A stretch of 64,000 nt of DNA from Rhodoferax saidenbachensis (GCF_001955715.1 NZ_CP019239.1:2480001-2544000), one strand, 5' to 3'; positions 12,154 through 20,865 are shown, counted from the stretch's first letter. Notes: a model not told the origin generated them from the letters alone. Program-made: numbers and translations.

Positions 12154-12834
12154 ATGACGGCCGTCTCTACTGCTCCCTTAGCCAGCAAATCACTCGCGCC
12201 ACGCCCGCTTTATGAAGAAGTGGCCGAGCTGCTGCGCCAGCGCATTTTCAAGCGCGAGCTGGAACCTGGCAACTGGATTGACGAATTAAAAATCGCCGAG
12301 GAATACGGCATCAGCCGCACCCCCCTGCGCGAGGCGCTGAAAGTATTGGCCGCCGAAGGCCTGGTGACCATGAAGGTACGCCGTGGCGCCTATGTGACCG
12401 AGGTGTCCAAGACCGACCTGAGCGATGTGTACCACCTGCTCAGCCTGCTGGAGAGCGACGCGGCGGGCGTTGTCGCCACCAAGGCCACCGATGCTGAACT
12501 GGCGGAGTTGAAAGCGATCCACAAAGAGCTGGAGATTGCGGCGAAACCCATTGCTGCCGGCAAGGCCAACACAGATGAGTTCTTCGCGACAAATGAGCGC
12601 TTTCACATGCGCCTGCTCGCCATCGCCAACAACCGCTGGCGCGACCAGATGGTGGCCGACCTGCGCAAGGTCATGAAACTCAACCGCCACAACTCCCTGC
12701 TCAAAACCGGCCGCATCGCCGAGTCACTGGCCGAGCATCAGGCCATCATGCTGGCCCTGACTTCGCGAGATGCAGTGTTGACGCAGCAGCGCATGCGGGA
12801 GCATTTTGCGAATGGGTTGGAGGCGGCGGAGTAG
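12154..12834 (+). CDS. GntR-family regulator with FCD domain, candidate regulator of scpA block
   Basis: 226-residue regulator. The N-terminal winged helix (YEEVAELLRQRIFKRELEPGNWIDELKIAEEYGISRTPLREALKVLAAEGLV) is the GntR/FadR type, and the C-terminal all-helical FCD domain carries the His/Asp-type ligand pocket positions seen in this group (ERFHMRLLAIANN). FCD regulators usually sense carboxylic acids, so propionate- or methylmalonate-related control of the divergent scpA operon is a sensible guess. I chose the ATG at 12154; the open frame extends upstream into scpA but without a plausible start. The last 65 codons are repeated at 14974-15169. Confidence 0.9.
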   Translation: MTAVSTAPLASKSLAPRPLYEEVAELLRQRIFKRELEPGNWIDELKIAEEYGISRTPLREALKVLAAEGLVTMKVRRGAYVTEVSKTDLSDVYHLLSLLESDAAGVVATKATDAELAELKAIHKELEIAAKPIAAGKANTDEFFATNERFHMRLLAIANNRWRDQMVADLRKVMKLNRHNSLLKTGRIAESLAEHQAIMLALTSRDAVLTQQRMREHFANGLEAAE

Positions 12835-12837
12835 CAC

Positions 12838-13254
12838 CTAAAACCGCGCGTTGCCCGCTATGCCTAAATTATTGATCTTGGTCTTACGCAATAATTTCAG
12901 CAGCAGATTGCGACAACTGCGCAACACGGGATACAGCACTGCTGCACGCCATGGCGACTTGAAGAGCCAGTAGTTCAGGCGATTGAAAATGCCAGATGTG
13001 CTGCCAATCAGCGCCAGAGCGTGGATTGCGTCTGCGCCGTAATACAGCACACCGCCGAGTTTGACGACCATGCCCTGGTCGATGTCCCAACCGAGGTTGG
13101 TGATTTCAGCCAGCACCGGATCATTCGATCGCGCATCCACCAAAACCAACTCCCCCACCGTTTCGCGAATGCGGACCACACGGCAATAGTTGTCGCAAGC
13201 AGGGCACTCCGCGTCGTAGACCAGCAAAACAACGGGGCGCGAATTGGTACTCAT
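12838..13254 (-). CDS. DCC-family (DUF393) thiol-disulfide oxidoreductase-like protein
   Basis: 138-residue protein of the DCC family. The N-terminal strand LLVYDAECPACDNYCRVV contains the family CxxC pair, and IGSTSGIFNRLNYWLFKSPWRAAVLYPVLRSCRNLLLKLL is the characteristic helical second half. The biochemical role of the family is not established. It starts 4 bases after the stop of the desaturase gene and has AGGAG upstream, so the two are very probably translated from one message. It ends 4 bases before the convergent gntR stop. Confidence 0.82.
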   Translation of the reverse strand: MSTNSRPVVLLVYDAECPACDNYCRVVRIRETVGELVLVDARSNDPVLAEITNLGWDIDQGMVVKLGGVLYYGADAIHALALIGSTSGIFNRLNYWLFKSPWRAAVLYPVLRSCRNLLLKLLRKTKINNLGIAGNARF

Positions 13255-13258
13255 GCGT

Positions 13259-14512
13259 TCAAACTCCTACCAAGGTCCGTCCGCGTTCCCAAGAGAATGC
13301 AAAGGGCAACAGCACCAGAGCCAGACCTTTGAACAGTCCCGTACGTGTGCACATTGCGATGCATAGAGCGGGCAAGCCTTGTATGCGAGCTTGCCCATAG
13401 TGCAGTGACAGCCTTCGCAACGACGGGTCGTGGTCAAAGTGCACTCTTGCGCCAACCAGCGTTTGCAAAAAATGCGCTGAGATGTGGGCTGCGGGGCCAG
13501 TTATGCGCGCATCTGGATACGGTCGAACACTACCAGCGCGCCTGCACAACGCAAACAGTTGAGCCAGCCCGAAAGACGATCCGGCGGCGGACCAGGCAGC
13601 CAACCGACAGGTTCGGAGTTCCTTGCGTAGCGGCAGATCTTCTGGCAAACGGACGCTCCAGACCCAACCCAGCTTTTGGAACACCACCAAGGCCCACCAG
13701 CCTGGGTCCCATTCGCCAGCGAACAGTCCCAACTTCGCGGAGCCCGGATATGCATGATGATTGTTGTGCCACGACTCGCCCATGGTGAGCAAAGAAGTCC
13801 AGCGGATATTGCGTCCTTGAACTGCCGCATCCTGCACTTCGTAATTCATGTCCCCGTGGTTGTGGGCAAAGTACCCAATCAACCAGTGGCCTAACACGCC
13901 AGCCGTTACGCGTGCACAAACACCCCAGTAAACATAAGCCCAGCCTCCCAGCCAATACAAAAGCAGTGCCGGCGGCAATTGCTGAAGCATCCAGGTGCGC
14001 TCCAGCCAAAGGAAGAAGCGGTCGTTTGCTACACGCGGCTCAATATGGATTTCCGGTGGATGGGCCAAATGCAATTCACAGCAAAGCTGCCACCACGCAT
14101 CTCGCCAGAAGGAGCTGCCATGTCGCAAATACGGATGGCAGTCCGACAGGCGCTGCGCGAAGTCACGCAGTTCGTGTTGGCGCATCAGCCCGAGCGGCCC
14201 TGCCAGGCCAACCTGTACACCAAGATAGACCAATATGTTTTCCAGCCACTTGGGACATTGGTAACTGTTGTGGATCAGCTTGCGATGGCTACCCAATGAA
14301 TGACCTAACAGCAGAACCGCTCCCGTCACCAACACGAATACGGCAAATGCATCCCAGCGCAACGTTGCCATCCCACCAACAAGCGCAGCGCCCGCCATGC
14401 CAACAAACCAAAGAAACTTGGTCCATGACAACTCAACGGTGCCCTGAAGCACACTTGTTGCCTGATCCAATTGAACACGGTGGGACTTCAGACTTAGAGG
14501 AATTTCAGACAT
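13259..14512 (-). CDS. Fatty acid desaturase with unusual C-terminal extension
   Basis: Membrane di-iron desaturase. Hydrophobic segments near residues 33-70 are followed by the first histidine box GHSLGSHRK, a weak second box (RQHELRDFAQR), more membrane segments and the third box SWHNNHHAYPG near residue 249. This is the pattern of acyl-lipid or acyl-CoA desaturases. Homology as I know it should end near residue 300 (RLPEDLPLRKELR). The remaining 110 residues are not a desaturase tail I recognise and could reflect a frameshift or fusion with a decayed neighbour. AAGGA precedes the start. It forms a unit with the DCC gene, under the ArsR regulator upstream. Confidence 0.78.
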   Translation of the reverse strand: MSEIPLSLKSHRVQLDQATSVLQGTVELSWTKFLWFVGMAGAALVGGMATLRWDAFAVFVLVTGAVLLLGHSLGSHRKLIHNSYQCPKWLENILVYLGVQVGLAGPLGLMRQHELRDFAQRLSDCHPYLRHGSSFWRDAWWQLCCELHLAHPPEIHIEPRVANDRFFLWLERTWMLQQLPPALLLYWLGGWAYVYWGVCARVTAGVLGHWLIGYFAHNHGDMNYEVQDAAVQGRNIRWTSLLTMGESWHNNHHAYPGSAKLGLFAGEWDPGWWALVVFQKLGWVWSVRLPEDLPLRKELRTCRLAAWSAAGSSFGLAQLFALCRRAGSVRPYPDARITGPAAHISAHFLQTLVGARVHFDHDPSLRRLSLHYGQARIQGLPALCIAMCTRTGLFKGLALVLLPFAFSWERGRTLVGV

Positions 14513-14539
14513 ATCGAGTCCTTTACAACAAGCAATGGG

Positions 14540-14860
14540 TTATGGCTTCTGTTTGCCTTTTGCCAGCGCGCGCGACTCCTTCTTCAACGGGCCGGCTACA
14601 GGGCAAAGCTCAAATGCGAAGCCTGTGAGGCTGGTGACAAGGTTGTCCGCATTGAGGCGATACATCACAAACGAACCTTGGCGTTCACTAATCACCAGCC
14701 CAGCGTTTTCAAGCACTGACAGGTGACGAGAAATAGCCGGCGTACTCATTGCAAAACGCTCGGCCAGTTGCGAGGTGCTCAGCTCCGCTTCAGACAAATA
14801 GGCCAGGATTTGGCGGCGCGGGCTGGATGCCAAGGCTTCAAAGACTTTATCGATGGACAT
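14540..14860 (-). CDS. ArsR/SmtB-family repressor
   Basis: 106-residue winged-helix regulator: DKVFEALASSPRRQILAYLSEAELSTSQLAERFAMSTPAISRHLSVLENAGLV is the ArsR DNA-binding domain. No metal-binding ELCVCDL-type motif is present, so it resembles the SdpR-like non-metal branch. It lies 27 bases upstream of the desaturase gene on the same strand and probably represses its own operon through the inverted repeat at 14868-14887. There is no clear ribosome site before the ATG, so a leaderless or weak start is possible. Confidence 0.85.
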   Translation of the reverse strand: MSIDKVFEALASSPRRQILAYLSEAELSTSQLAERFAMSTPAISRHLSVLENAGLVISERQGSFVMYRLNADNLVTSLTGFAFELCPVAGPLKKESRALAKGKQKP

Positions 14861-14867
14861 GAATATA

Positions 14868-14887
14868 AATTAACTTATTTGTTAATT
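14868..14887. promoter_or_regulatory. Inverted repeat upstream of ArsR-type repressor, candidate operator
   Basis: AATTAAC and GTTAATT are perfect inverted 7-mers separated by 6 bases, starting 8 bases upstream of the repressor ATG in a very AT-rich stretch. This is the usual place for an autoregulatory ArsR operator. Confidence 0.65.
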
Positions 14888-14973
14888 AGTTTATTCGAAA
14901 TTGAAGGCGTGTCAACTGGTCGAAAGTAATTCAACCGAATCGAAGTAAGTCAGATATCTAGCAACTGCTGGCA

Positions 14974-15169
14974 TGACCAGATGGTGGCCGACCTGCGCAA
15001 GGTCATGAAGCTCAACCGCCACAACTCCCTGCTCAAGACCGGCCGCATCGCCGAGTCACTGGCTGAACATCAAGCCATCATGGCCGCGCTGCTGGCGCGG
15101 GATGCGGGGCGCAGCACGCAGGAAAGGATGCGGGAGCATTTTGCGAATGGGTTGGAGGCGGCGGAGTAG
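14974..15169 (+). pseudogene. Duplicated 3' end of the GntR regulator gene
   Basis: About 196 bases match the 3' end of the gntR gene at 12640-12834, from DQMVADLRKVMKLNRHNSLLK to the terminal NGLEAAE stop. Identity is nearly complete except for a block of about 45 bases (AALLARDAGRSTQE here against LALTSRDAVLTQQ). No DNA-binding part and no start region are present, so this is a remnant, not a gene. It marks the far edge of the DCC/desaturase/ArsR block. Confidence 0.9.
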
Positions 15170-15302
15170 ATATCCTATGCAGCACGTACGCTAGGTTCGC
15201 AACCGTAATTCACGCCAGACCGACCGATTGCCAATGTGTTGTGTTTTTTATTACTCTATGCAGGGTGACGAAACCAAAAGAAATACGATGCGTGCATCGC
15301 GC

Positions 15303-16268
15303 CTAACTAGGCCTTTTTTCATCCCGGCCATCAAGAATTTCCCCCGGCTTGTAACGATCGCAATAGACCTCAACGCCAAGCTTCATGAACAACGCCGTCA
15401 CTGGCACCGCAACCGCTTTTGCAGCAAACCCCAAATCAAGTAGTGCGGCTGACACGGCGATCGCATAATATTTTTTATTCAATACATGCGCCATCCCGTT
15501 GGTATACCAAGCCTTGTATATCTCACTTTGAGGATCACAAAGCGACGTCCAGATCACTAGCTTTAGCGAAGCGAAGAAGCTGCGACCTTGCTCCACTTTT
15601 TTCTCAAGCATGGCTGGAGCTGGCAAATACAAGACCTCAGTCATGGTTAGCTTTTCTCGAGAAGCCCTATCTACACGAAATACAAATTCAATGACGTCAC
15701 GCGGCAAGGCCGCTGCAATTTGTGCGTAAAGCTCGTCTTCAGTTTTAGTCTTCACGGCTTCGATAGCCTCTGCATCGATTGAGTCCGGCAACAATGGCTC
15801 GTGCAGACGATCACGTACAGCCGATATATAACTTTCGAGCTGATAGCGGGAGGTCACGCTTTCAATAAAACTCCGCCTACGTGCTGCATCCTTAATCGAC
15901 TTTCCTTGCAACACCTTTGCAATCAATGGTTCAGCCTCGGATATCTTTTTTTGCCGAATCAAGCAAACGACAAGCAGTGCCTTGGCCTCCAAATGAACGC
16001 GTGTACTTTCGGCTGTTTTCGCGCAGATTCCGCGAAAACCGGCCTCGGCCGTAAAGAGTTCTCCAGCATTTAATGCCGCCTCAAAGAGCCAAGTCTTTGA
16101 CCGCATCAATCGAGTTTCGTGACCGGTTGCACGAAGCAGGATTTGGATATCTTTTGCTATCTCTTTCGCTTGCTGGTAATCCGCTGCATAAACCGCTGCT
16201 CGAAGTGCGGGTTCAAGTACGGAAAGGCGTGTCTTCTGTTCATTTGTTAGGGACGGCGGGTTTGGCAT
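15303..16268 (-). CDS. Hypothetical helical protein
   Basis: 321-residue protein that I cannot assign. It is soluble for most of its length and rich in helix; residues 20-140 (VYAADYQQAKEIAKDIQILLR, AEAGFRGICAKTAES, RQKKISEAEPLIAKVL) have the spacing of tetratricopeptide-like repeats. The last 60 residues contain a more hydrophobic stretch (AIAVSAALLDLGFAAKAVAVPVTALF). Base composition is more AT-rich than its neighbours, so it may be a recent arrival. It stands alone: on one side is the gntR remnant, on the other a 400-base gap. Confidence 0.6.
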   Translation of the reverse strand: MPNPPSLTNEQKTRLSVLEPALRAAVYAADYQQAKEIAKDIQILLRATGHETRLMRSKTWLFEAALNAGELFTAEAGFRGICAKTAESTRVHLEAKALLVVCLIRQKKISEAEPLIAKVLQGKSIKDAARRRSFIESVTSRYQLESYISAVRDRLHEPLLPDSIDAEAIEAVKTKTEDELYAQIAAALPRDVIEFVFRVDRASREKLTMTEVLYLPAPAMLEKKVEQGRSFFASLKLVIWTSLCDPQSEIYKAWYTNGMAHVLNKKYYAIAVSAALLDLGFAAKAVAVPVTALFMKLGVEVYCDRYKPGEILDGRDEKRPS

Positions 16269-16270
16269 AG

Positions 16271-16668
16271 CAATTCGTTCAGCTTGCCATCACCGTCAAA
16301 CTTGGCTTACCAGCAATATTCCCCTGCACCATGATTGCCTCCCAGCATTCTTTAAGTGCTCGATTTATAACTCAATCGTGAGCCTAGTGGGGTTGCGATC
16401 CTCAACAAAAAGGCCGGGGTGTCAGTTGGACATGCAAACAAAATCGGGCTCCAGAGTCCACGGAATTTGCGTAGGCCGCTTCTCTTTTGATAGCGAACAC
16501 CATCGATAACCCAGTAACTCTGGTGCAGCAGCAGTGATACTAGCGGGGCATCGCGCACTTTCTCTGGCGAATTTCCGCTAACAGCCTTACCCATCATTTC
16601 GTCACCCACCAAAGCATTCCCCGCATTCGTCCTTGAGACTCCTCTCATCACCAGCCAGAGGAGCCGCC
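16271..16668. other. Intergenic stretch without a supported gene
   Basis: No convincing coding signal on either strand. It contains a degraded piece of the TTTTGATAGC dispersed repeat near 16480-16500. The 99-codon frame on the minus strand has no ribosome site and no recognisable protein. Confidence 0.6.
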
Positions 16669-17016
16669 ATGACCATCACCTGTTTCATCCGCTACGAAAT
16701 CGACCCGTTCAAGAAAGACCAGTTCACGGCCTATGCTGAAAACTGGGCCCGCATCATCCCCCGGCTGGGTGGGCATTTGCTGGGCTACTTTGTGCCGCAT
16801 GAGGGCAGCAACTACGAGGCGTGGGGGCTGATCTCCTTCGCCAGCCTGGCGGCGTATGAGGCCTACCGCCAGCGGTTGCGCGCGGACGATGAGGCGCAGG
16901 CGAACTTTGCGTTTGCGCAGCAGGAGCGTTTTATCCTGAAGGAAGAGCGCAGCTTCCCCCAGCCGGTGCCCGCCAGCTACCTGCGGGCACCCACCGGCTA
17001 TATTGAAGCCGCATGA
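16669..17016 (+). CDS. NIPSNAP-family protein
   Basis: 115-residue small alpha-beta barrel protein of the NIPSNAP type. The start [40 protein letters not shown] and the central [22 protein letters not shown] are family features. Function is not established; members are often found with regulators or small oxidoreductases. The ATG at 16669 follows AGAGGAG with 5-base spacing. The stop overlaps the start of the next gene as ATGA, so the two genes are translationally coupled. Confidence 0.85.
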   Translation: MTITCFIRYEIDPFKKDQFTAYAENWARIIPRLGGHLLGYFVPHEGSNYEAWGLISFASLAAYEAYRQRLRADDEAQANFAFAQQERFILKEERSFPQPVPASYLRAPTGYIEAA

Positions 17017-17762
17017 AATCCGCCCCCTTTACTGCCGCACCAGCTGCGCCGTCAGCCACACCCTACGAGCCCAAGCTGGCCAGCGTTGCCGCGGTGATTG
17101 CCGACGCCACGCGTGCGCGCATGCTCAGCTACCTGCTGGCGGGCGACTACGCCAGCGCGGGCGAGCTGGCGCGGGCCGCATCCGTCACGCCCGCCACGGC
17201 CAGCGGGCATTTGGGCAAGCTGATGGCGGCAGAGCTGCTGGTGTGCGAGCAGCGCGGGCGGCACCGCTACTACCGGCTTGCCGACGACGAAGTGGCCCAC
17301 GCGCTGGAGGCGGTGGCGCTGATTGCCGAGCGCCGCACCCACACCGCCACCTGGGCCAACCCCACGCGCCAGCGGCTGCGCTTTGCCCGCTGCTGCTACG
17401 GGCACCTGGCGGGGCAACTGGGCGTGGAGCTGTTTTCGCAGCTCTTATCCAAAGAGTGGCTCGCGCCCGTCAGCGATGGCTACCTGCTCACCGCGCACGG
17501 CAAGGCCGCGCTGGATGCAATGGGCTTTGCGGTGGATGGCATGGACCAAGCCAAGCCGTCCACCCCCACCCGCGTGGCCTACCGCTGCCTCGATTGGTCC
17601 GAGCGCCGCGACCACATGGCGGGCAAGCTGCCCAAGGCGCTCTTGGCACACTGCCTGCAACAAGGCTGGCTGCGCCGCCATGACGGCGAACGCGCGCTGG
17701 AGGTCACGCCACTGGGCCGCAAGCACCTGGCGGGCTTGCTGCCGTCGGTTAACGCGCTTTAA
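17013..17762 (+). CDS. ArsR-type winged-helix regulator, long form
   Basis: 249-residue regulator. Residues 25-90 form an ArsR-like DNA-binding domain ([43 protein letters not shown]), followed by a C-terminal region of about 150 residues with one Cys pair ([15 protein letters not shown]) that is found in a subgroup of long ArsR regulators. It overlaps the NIPSNAP stop by four bases and probably controls that unit. Its 3' end (GLLPSVNAL stop) and the following untranslated region are repeated near 20731-20800. Confidence 0.85.
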   Translation: MKSAPFTAAPAAPSATPYEPKLASVAAVIADATRARMLSYLLAGDYASAGELARAASVTPATASGHLGKLMAAELLVCEQRGRHRYYRLADDEVAHALEAVALIAERRTHTATWANPTRQRLRFARCCYGHLAGQLGVELFSQLLSKEWLAPVSDGYLLTAHGKAALDAMGFAVDGMDQAKPSTPTRVAYRCLDWSERRDHMAGKLPKALLAHCLQQGWLRRHDGERALEVTPLGRKHLAGLLPSVNAL

Positions 17763-17813
17763 TGTTCAAAGGCGTTTCACTGGGTTTTATGAGTCAAATT
17801 GGCCTCTAGCCCC

Positions 17814-18936
17814 GGCTCGCTCAAAAGTGAAGTGCAACACACCGATTGAAACTTCAATAAGGTGTGTCCATGAAACTGAACCAAGAGTACAAACAGCTCG
17901 ATTACAAAGAGCGCCAGACCATTGCTGTATGCCTTGAGCTCGGATTGAGTATCCGGGCGGTAGCCCGAGTACTGGGTCGTGCCCCCTCCACGGTGAGTCG
18001 TGAGATCAACCGAAACAGCGGTGCTGGTGCCTATAGTTGCCGATTCGCACAACAGCGCTTTGTGCGCAGGCGTCGCCACAGCAGACCGCCCCCGAAGCTG
18101 GTGGCGGGCAATGCCCTCTTCGCCTCTGTGCACGCCTTATTGCAACTGCGTTGGTCACCCCAGCAAATTGCCTCTCGCCTAGCTACACTGCATCCGCATG
18201 AGGCGCACCAACGCGTCTCTCACGAAACCATCTACAACGTCATCTACGCCCAACCCCGGGGTGAGCTGCGCCGCGAGCTCATTGCCTGTTTGCGTCTGGC
18301 CCGCACCAAGCGCTGGCCCCGTTCACGTGGCGAAGACCGCCGCGGTCAGATCGCTGATCTCTTGAGCATCCATGTACGTCCCCCGCAGGTTGAGGATCGA
18401 CTGTTCCCTGGTCACTGGGAAGGTGACTTGATCAAAGGAGCAGGCAACCTCAGTGCTGTGGGCACCCTGGTAGAGCGCAGCACCCGGCTCCTGATGTTGG
18501 TAAAGCTGCCGCATCCCAACCCAGCCACTGCAGCCCACGTGCTGCAAGCGTTTACGGACAAGCTCAACGGTATTGCCAAGCCTATGCGCCAAACACTGAC
18601 TTATGACCGGGGGCGTGAGATGGCTCACCATGCGCAATTGACAGCCAACACCGGGGTTGCCGTGTATTTCTGTGATCCGCACAGTCCTTGGCAGCGTGGC
18701 ACCAATGAGAACACCAACGGTTTGGTACGACAGTTCCTGCCAAAGGGGACAGACCTGTCGGGTTACAGCCAGGAGCAACTCGACGGGATTGCTGACTTGA
18801 TGAATGGACGGCCTCGCAAGACGCTGGGCTGGTTGACTCCGCTGGAGGTGTACGGCCAGTGGCTGGCCAAGCTTGAGCACTCTCCTGACTCCATCCAATA
18901 AACTCAGCTTGTGTTGCACTTGGATTTGACTCCGCC
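17814..18936. mobile_element. IS30-family insertion sequence
   Basis: About 1.12 kb, holding one transposase gene. Imperfect inverted ends share GGC, TCAAA and AAGTGCAACACA (left end from 17814, right end complement to 18936). CCC on both outer sides could be a 3-bp target duplication. The flanks, 17791-17813 and 18941-18975, are the two halves of the TTTTGATAGC-type dispersed repeat, so the element landed inside a repeat copy. Exact ends are an estimate. Confidence 0.85.
17870..18901 (+). CDS. IS30-family transposase
   Basis: 343-residue transposase. The N-terminal helix-turn-helix part (KERQTIAVCLELGLSIRAVARVLGRAPSTVSREINRN) is the IS30 signature. The integrase core has the DDE residues in HWEGDLIKG, LTYDRGREM and NENTNGLVRQFLP. 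The frame is intact, so the copy may be active. The ATG at 17870 has AAGGTG upstream. Confidence 0.96.
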   Translation: MKLNQEYKQLDYKERQTIAVCLELGLSIRAVARVLGRAPSTVSREINRNSGAGAYSCRFAQQRFVRRRRHSRPPPKLVAGNALFASVHALLQLRWSPQQIASRLATLHPHEAHQRVSHETIYNVIYAQPRGELRRELIACLRLARTKRWPRSRGEDRRGQIADLLSIHVRPPQVEDRLFPGHWEGDLIKGAGNLSAVGTLVERSTRLLMLVKLPHPNPATAAHVLQAFTDKLNGIAKPMRQTLTYDRGREMAHHAQLTANTGVAVYFCDPHSPWQRGTNENTNGLVRQFLPKGTDLSGYSQEQLDGIADLMNGRPRKTLGWLTPLEVYGQWLAKLEHSPDSIQ

Positions 18937-18940
18937 CCCC

Positions 18941-18975
18941 GTTGAATATGCGCAAGCAGCTTCTATTTTGATAGC
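18941..18975. repeat. Right half of an AGCTGCTTGCGC dispersed repeat, split by IS30
   Basis: TGCGCAAGCAGCTTCTATTTTGATAGC (in part) matches the repeat copies at 20801, 32612, 36532, 46415, 52051, 53512 and 63396. The left half (AAATTGGCCTCTAGCCC) lies at 17796-17812 on the other side of the IS. Confidence 0.85.
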
Positions 18976-19013
18976 AGACTCAGCAAAATCATGTACCAAC
19001 GCCCCACCGCAAG

Positions 19014-20051
19014 CTATGTCTTTAACCAAGCTGCAATCGTCTTGTCCAAGTAGTCGGGTACTTCATGCTGAATGAAATGGCCAACTCCGGGGATTATTTT
19101 GACGGTGAGATTGCCGGGAGATTCCATCCATGATTTTTCCAATTCCATGGTGCTAACCAAAGCGTGGTGCTCCTCGCTTCCATGCAAATGCAAAACCGGG
19201 CATTTGATTGGGGCACTGTAAATCTTCTTCATGCTTGAATCAAAAAAGCTGAGCGCAACCTGAGACAAGGCGTAGTTGGCTTTGTAATAGTTCATCAGGG
19301 ATGTGAGGGAGGATTTTGTGAATGCCTCGATGTATCGGCTTTTGGCCCGCGGGTCCAAAACCCAATAGGCCAAATCTTGCGGCGTTAAGTTGTCGCCTTT
19401 GCCTTGCGCCAAGAAGCGCGTGGCGTAGGCGCTGGCATCAAGCTGTGCGAGCGGATGGTTCCACGGGAGGAATTCCTTCTTGATGGCGCCGGGATGCGGG
19501 ACGCTGAGAACGACAAGTTTCTCGACAAGGTCTGGGTTTTGCCCGGTAAAGAGCCACGACAAGGCGGCACCCCAGTCGTGTCCAACCAGGATGGCCTTGC
19601 GACCGTTGCTCTCTGCGCTGATCACGGCCCGGATGTCATCAAGCAGAACCGCAAACTTGTAGTTGTCGACACCTTCTGGCCGACCACTCATGTTGTAGCC
19701 ACGCAGATCAACTGCGACCACCTGGTAGTCTTTTGAGAACGTCTGAATCTGATTTCGCCACGAATACCAAAAATCGGGGAAGCCGTGCACAAACACCATC
19801 AGCGGATTCTTGTTGGACCCCATCGTGACATAGTGGATTTTCGTTCCTGCGTTGTCTGCGTACTTGTGCAGAAGGTTGGGGTCCTTGTCGATATCAACGG
19901 CAGGTTCACTCAACAAGGGGGGGATTTTGTTGTGCCATATGGCATCGCTTGAAGTTTCCCCGTAAGCAGAACGAACAAACATGGCGGCTCCTAAAAATAT
20001 GGCGTTGCGCCGATTGATGGTCATCGGAACGGCGGATTTGGAAATTGGCAT
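19014..20051 (-). CDS. Exported alpha/beta hydrolase, epoxide-hydrolase-like
   Basis: 345-residue alpha/beta hydrolase. An N-terminal export signal with a RRN pair (NRRNAIFLGAAMFVRSAYG) could be Tat or Sec type. The hydrolase fold shows the oxyanion segment HGFPDFWYSWR, the nucleophile elbow GHDWGA (Asp nucleophile as in epoxide hydrolases and haloalkane dehalogenases), and the catalytic His in GVGHFIQHE. So an epoxide or related ester substrate in the periplasm is likely. GGAAAG precedes the ATG at 20051. It is divergent from a TetR gene, with a strong palindrome between them. Its base composition is less GC-rich than its neighbours. Confidence 0.85.
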   Translation of the reverse strand: MPISKSAVPMTINRRNAIFLGAAMFVRSAYGETSSDAIWHNKIPPLLSEPAVDIDKDPNLLHKYADNAGTKIHYVTMGSNKNPLMVFVHGFPDFWYSWRNQIQTFSKDYQVVAVDLRGYNMSGRPEGVDNYKFAVLLDDIRAVISAESNGRKAILVGHDWGAALSWLFTGQNPDLVEKLVVLSVPHPGAIKKEFLPWNHPLAQLDASAYATRFLAQGKGDNLTPQDLAYWVLDPRAKSRYIEAFTKSSLTSLMNYYKANYALSQVALSFFDSSMKKIYSAPIKCPVLHLHGSEEHHALVSTMELEKSWMESPGNLTVKIIPGVGHFIQHEVPDYLDKTIAAWLKT

Positions 20052-20082
20052 AGAGACTTTCCAGTGAAACTGGTTTTAATAA

Positions 20083-20109
20083 GGTGATCACCATAGTATG
20101 GCGATCACC
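20083..20109. promoter_or_regulatory. 27-bp palindrome, candidate TetR operator
   Basis: Arms GGTGATC.CCATA and TATGG.GATCACC flank a central base, with one mismatched pair. It lies between the divergent hydrolase and TetR genes, 32 bases from one start and 38 from the other, exactly where a TetR dimer would control both. Confidence 0.8.
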
Positions 20110-20146
20110 CTAGTAAAGTCAAGCGGTAGCGTAAAATGACACCCAT

Positions 20147-20728
20147 ATGCCACGTATCACTGACTCCCGCGTTCGCGCGATAGACGCCGCCGAGCGATTG
20201 TTTCGGATGCAGGGCTACGCTGCGACCGGATTGACGCAGATCCTGGAAGAGAGCGGCTCCCCGAAAGGATCCTTCTACTTTCACTTCCCGCGCGGCAAAA
20301 CGCAGCTTGCTGAGGAAACGATCGATCGCTATGTTGCTAACAGAGCGACGTCGATTCGACAGATCTCCGAGAACACGCAAGGCGACGCTTTGGCCTTCGT
20401 CAAACAGCTTTGTAGCGCGGCCGCAGCAGACATGGTCGCTTCGGACTTCCAATATGGGTGTCTGATGCAAAACCTGGCGAATGAGCTGGCCGGGCTGGAC
20501 GCTGCGTTAACCGAACGGATAGCGCGCGGATTTGTTGAGTCCACCAACATCGCTGTGGAGCATTTCCGGGGATGTGGCTTTACTCCCAAACGCGCAGCCT
20601 CCACCGCAACCGCGTTGACGGCTGCCCTTGAAGGTGCACGAACGATTGCACGGCTGGAACGCACACCTGCGGTGTTCAAGGCGCTGGCGGATGTGAGTGC
20701 CAAAGGTCTTGGTTCCAGAAGTGCTTAG
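20147..20728 (+). CDS. TetR-family repressor
   Basis: 193-residue TetR regulator. The N-terminal helix-turn-helix is clear (AIDAAERLFRMQGYAATGLTQILEESGSPKGSFYFHF), and the C-terminal helical ligand domain resembles the LmrA/YxaF subgroup (FQYGCLMQNLANELAG). It probably represses the divergent hydrolase and itself through the palindrome at 20083-20109. It is the last gene before the copy of the arsR 3' end. Confidence 0.92.
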   Translation: MPRITDSRVRAIDAAERLFRMQGYAATGLTQILEESGSPKGSFYFHFPRGKTQLAEETIDRYVANRATSIRQISENTQGDALAFVKQLCSAAAADMVASDFQYGCLMQNLANELAGLDAALTERIARGFVESTNIAVEHFRGCGFTPKRAASTATALTAALEGARTIARLERTPAVFKALADVSAKGLGSRSA

Positions 20729-20730
20729 CC

Positions 20731-20800
20731 CGCCGGGGCGGGCTGCTGCCTTCGATCAACGCGCTTTGATCTTCAAAGGTGTTTCGCTGGGTTTCAGGAG
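20731..20800 (+). pseudogene. Duplicated 3' end of the long ArsR gene
   Basis: Codons GGLLPSINAL and a stop, followed by an untranslated stretch (CTTCAAAGGTGTTTCGCTGGG in part), match the end of the ArsR gene and its trailer at 17733-17795 at about 80 percent. A copy of the dispersed repeat follows in both places, so the direct repeat is about 130-150 bases once the IS30 element is left out. Confidence 0.75.
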
Positions 20801-20856
20801 GGAAATTGGCCTGAAACCCGCATAGAACGTGCGTGAGCAGCTTCTATTTTTATAGC
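20801..20856. repeat. AGCTGCTTGCGC-family dispersed repeat
   Basis: GAAATTGGCCTG...GCGTGAGCAGCTTC...TATAGC, minus-strand orientation relative to the copy at 36532. It ends next to a coding fragment on the minus strand. Confidence 0.75.
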
Positions 20857-20865
20857 ATTTCCTGT

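Noticed and set aside
12838..14860. Prophage or integrative element with integrase
   Set aside because: No integrase, recombinase or phage gene is present between gntR and its remnant; tRNA targets are also absent.
14981..15169. Short gene encoding a 62-residue protein
   Set aside because: It is the duplicated 3' end of gntR with no start region or complete domain.
16352..16651. 99-codon minus-strand open frame
   Set aside because: No ribosome site, no family and atypical composition; lies in a gap with degraded repeat.
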